This document shows positions 62,043 through 64,000 of a stretch of 64,000 bases of DNA, in pieces (the stretch's first letter is position 1; each line of letters begins with the position of its first letter). Position numbers and translations under genes: made by a program. Source of the DNA: JAAYRQ01 sp035647235 (lineage in GTDB: Bacteria > Bacillota > Syntrophomonadia > Syntrophomonadales > Syntrophomonadaceae); assembly GCA_964514235.1 (NCBI GenBank), contig CAZEPV010000010.1:12062-76061 (forward strand), given 5' to 3'. Under the pieces are notes generated by a model, which did not search any database, was not told the origin of the DNA, and saw nothing but the letters and a program-made list of their open reading frames with translations.

Positions 62043-62477
62043 ATGAAACATTTAGACTTAACGCAAAAATACTTAGCGAATTTAGGAGTACTTCTAGTGA
62101 AATTCCATAATATTCATTGGAACGTAGTTGGTAAACATTTTATGAAAGTACATTCATTCACAGAGGAACTCTACGATCAAGTGTTTGAGGACTTCGATGA
62201 AGTAGCAGAATTACTAAAAATGAAAAATATAATGCCACTTTCAACCATGAAGGATTATCTAGCTAATGCAACTGTTGAAGAAGTCGCACCAAAGGATTTT
62301 ACCAGACAAGAATCTTTGGAAATGGTTAAAAAAGATTTAGAAACTATGAAGGCATTAGCTACTGAAATCAGGAACCTGGCTGATGAAGAAGGGGATTTCG
62401 AAACTGTGGCTATGTTTGAAGATTTCGTAGCATTTTACAGTAAAAACATCTGGTTTACTAGTGCTATGTTGAAGTAA
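62043..62477 (+). CDS. dps: Dps-family ferritin-like protein
   Basis: 144 aa. The ferroxidase ligands are seen in KFHNIHWNVVGKHFMKVH and LYDQVFEDFDEVAE, as in Dps proteins that bind DNA and detoxify iron and peroxide. The ribosome site AAGGAGG is near perfect. A separate transcript ending in a strong terminator. I could not identify a convincing PerR box upstream. Confidence 0.93.
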   Translation: MKHLDLTQKYLANLGVLLVKFHNIHWNVVGKHFMKVHSFTEELYDQVFEDFDEVAELLKMKNIMPLSTMKDYLANATVEEVAPKDFTRQESLEMVKKDLETMKALATEIRNLADEEGDFETVAMFEDFVAFYSKNIWFTSAMLK

Positions 62478-62491
62478 TCAGTCTTTTATCC

Positions 62492-62517
62492 AGGCATCCT
62501 GAAAAGGGTGCCTTTTT
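62492..62517 (+). terminator. Terminator of dps
   Basis: AGGCATCC/GGGTGCCT arms (one G-U) around a 6-base loop, then TTTTT. 15 bases after the dps stop. Confidence 0.9.
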
Positions 62518-62578
62518 ATTTTCAAAGCTTATTTTGGGCACTAAGCCTTCCTAAGTCGGGTATATTGTACAGCTATGC

Positions 62579-62869
62579 TTATTTCCTTATAACATTAAAG
62601 GCACTTCTACTGAGGACATATGCTTCAGTATTCTTGCCTTTTAAAAATACTCTGATGGCTAATTGCCGTTTACAATTGGGACAGAATAAGGCGCCGGGCT
62701 TTGGGGCTATGTTTACCGAACTTTGCACGATTCTTTCTATATACATACGCAGCAACCTGCCTTTCCCGACCTTTTGGTATTTTGCAATATTGGTTTTACA
62801 GTGGTTACAACGGACTATCAATATATAAGAGCCTATAATTCTTTTATAATGCGGGTTATCGAATATCAA
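62579..62869 (-). CDS. Small zinc-ribbon protein, unknown
   Basis: 96 aa. Two CxxC pairs, C21/C24 and C63/C66, would form a zinc ribbon. The start is TTG at 62869, with GGGGGGA about seven bases upstream; a later TTG giving MIVRCNHCK is the alternative. Basic and small, possibly nucleic-acid binding. No family recognised. Confidence 0.65.
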   Translation of the reverse strand: MIFDNPHYKRIIGSYILIVRCNHCKTNIAKYQKVGKGRLLRMYIERIVQSSVNIAPKPGALFCPNCKRQLAIRVFLKGKNTEAYVLSRSAFNVIRK

Positions 62870-62911
62870 CTAATTTCCCCCCAAACATGCCTTTGGCCTA
62901 TATTCTACACT

Positions 62912-62943
62912 AAAAAAGCCACGGGGAGATTCTCCACATGGCT
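62912..62943 (-). terminator. Terminator of the gene at 62966
   Basis: Minus-strand stem AGCCATG-GGAG pairing with CTCC-CGTGGCT (one mismatch), loop of 3, followed by TTTTTT. 22 bases after the stop. Confidence 0.88.
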
Positions 62944-62965
62944 ATTAGTCAATCTTATATTATAT

Positions 62966-63817
62966 TTATACTCTCACTAATGCACCACTAGGTTCAGGTA
63001 TTTCCTCCTTAGTTAGGTTATTTACCTTACAAAAGTATTCTAAGAAATCTTGTACCCGTCTTTGTTCTTGGGGTTCCTCAACTAACAAAATTATATCTTC
63101 CAGGATTTTGGCCATCCAGACATTATCAAAATACCTTTGGCGTCCTGAACCCCATGATATCCTATCAGGGTTTCTACTATCAGCATAATAATTCCAAAAA
63201 AGCATCTTCTTTGAAATTCCCTCTGGAAGTCGTAATCTATATCTCGAATGGGCCCTAATATATCCATCCTTGCACTCAGCGGGATCGAAAAATTGATTCA
63301 CCATGAAAACACCCATAATACGCCTTGCAGCTTCTGGTTCACCTGGTTCCCGAACTGTTATAAGGCAAGCACTATTTTGTTTTAACCTGGCTAAATTCCT
63401 AGGCTGTCCCTTCCGCTGACCAGTTTTTATTACACCAGTGAAAATTCTCCAATTGGTAAATATATCTTTGATTTCTTCTGGTTTACACCAAAATACGGAT
63501 TGGGAACGGGGATGAGCCCTGCGTGCTTTAGCTTTTCTAGCACCTTTTTCCCGCTTTAGTCGAAGTTGCATTTTTTTAAGTCTTTGGTCCCTTGCTTCAC
63601 GTTCTTTCTTTCTTTTTTCTTGCTTTACCCTATCTACCAAATCAGCGGTCCCTTGTCCAATGGGCGTAAGGAATGGACCAAAAGCATCAGGAAAGACAAA
63701 TTTCTTAATTCCAGATGGCTCTGAAGGGAAGTTAATTTCAATGAAAGAATCATCGCATTTGGTAATTCTTCCTTTCCCAAAGACTTTGTGTGTTACTTCT
63801 TTGTTAATAAGACTCAT
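62966..63817 (-). CDS. Protein of unknown function with N-terminal CarD/KOW-like segment
   Basis: 283 aa. The first 55 residues (EVTHKVFGKGRITKCDDSFIEINFP) look like the small beta-barrel found in UvrD/CarD-type proteins. Then comes a highly basic coiled coil (about 62-105) rich in KREKGARKAKARR, and a C-terminal alpha/beta domain with FWCKPEEI, NSACLITVREPGEP and WNYYADSRNPD. I do not recognise the family; a nucleic-acid-associated protein is plausible. RBS GGAGGAAAT. Confidence 0.65.
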   Translation of the reverse strand: MSLINKEVTHKVFGKGRITKCDDSFIEINFPSEPSGIKKFVFPDAFGPFLTPIGQGTADLVDRVKQEKRKKEREARDQRLKKMQLRLKREKGARKAKARRAHPRSQSVFWCKPEEIKDIFTNWRIFTGVIKTGQRKGQPRNLARLKQNSACLITVREPGEPEAARRIMGVFMVNQFFDPAECKDGYIRAHSRYRLRLPEGISKKMLFWNYYADSRNPDRISWGSGRQRYFDNVWMAKILEDIILLVEEPQEQRRVQDFLEYFCKVNNLTKEEIPEPSGALVRV

Positions 63818-63914
63818 CTATAAATATTTCCTCCTCATTTTATAAACAACTGATTAGCAATGTTTATCCTCTTTTGGCCAATTTACATTGGAATTAAAAA
63901 CATCGCTAATATAT

Positions 63915-63943
63915 ATTATAACATTAAATAATCCTATTCTTAA
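63915..63943 (-). promoter_or_regulatory. Possible promoter of the gene at 62966
   Basis: Minus strand TTAAGA (63938-63943), 17-base spacer, TATAAT (63915-63920). The -35 is 4 of 6 to consensus. Nothing else is seen in 63846-64000. Confidence 0.45.
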
Positions 63944-64000
63944 ATTGATGGCAGAAAATCGTTAGCGTAAAATTACTTTGGGAGAAATAAAAGAAAAAAA

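Noticed and set aside
1..64000. Mobile elements, prophage or CRISPR
   Set aside because: No transposase, integrase, phage structural gene, long direct repeat or spaced repeat array was found on either strand.

Overview
The window looks like chromosome of an anaerobic, endospore-forming, low-GC Firmicute of the class Clostridia. The basis is AT-rich sequence, purine-rich Shine-Dalgarno sites, the classic Firmicutes gene order rimP-nusA-ylxR-ylxQ-infB-rbfA-nrnA-truB-ribF-rpsO-pnp, three sporulation-linked genes (spoIIP, an alpha/beta SASP, ylmC/ymxH), several radical SAM enzymes and a selenocysteine-containing HesB-like protein. I see no insertion sequence, prophage, CRISPR array or rRNA. Genus cannot be given from the sequence alone.

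Layout, left to right. 1-4.4 kb: small membrane ORF, DinG-type helicase, PaaI thioesterase, cardiolipin synthase. 4.4-11 kb: alpha-glucan cluster (GT4 synthase, GH57 branching enzyme, GH57 glucanotransferase/amylase, methyltransferase). 11-14 kb, plus strand: S-adenosylhomocysteinase, SpoIIP, tRNA-Arg(CCG) with its own promoter and terminator, and a 35-aa membrane peptide behind a consensus promoter. 14-24.8 kb: YigZ, a zinc-ribbon protein, an MCP chemoreceptor, a lipoprotein coupled to a Lon-like protease, AzlCD, a class A PBP, a DUF4489-like protein divergent from a DNRLRE protein. 25-29.8 kb: a MacB-like ABC system with a large extracellular partner, and an EamA transporter. 30.2-30.5 kb: the HesB-like selenoprotein gene, read through an in-frame TGA.

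30.5-38 kb is a long minus-strand run: NRDE protein, fused AmmeMemoRadiSam A/B protein, its radical SAM partner, RlmA-type methyltransferase, YjbQ, spermidine synthase, a methyltransferase, a YkkC/YkkD-like SMR pair and PurC. 38-43.5 kb holds a DUF47 protein, a radical SAM protein, a SASP, and then guaB-mgtC followed by a cyclic-di-AMP (ydaO-type) riboswitch and an aminomutase. That aminomutase carries the Lys/Asn signature expected of glutamate 2,3-aminomutase instead of the Asp/Asp of lysine 2,3-aminomutase. The combination suggests c-di-AMP control of beta-glutamate osmolyte synthesis and is the most interesting system in the window.

43.5-51 kb: DUF1015 protein with a class V aminotransferase, then ylmC (apparently starting at an AUC codon), dut, an M16 peptidase, D,D-carboxypeptidase, YlxY-like deacetylase and a VanW protein. 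51-61.7 kb: pnp, rpsO and the nusA/infB translation operon, with its promoter just upstream of rimP. 62-64 kb: dps and two poorly known genes.
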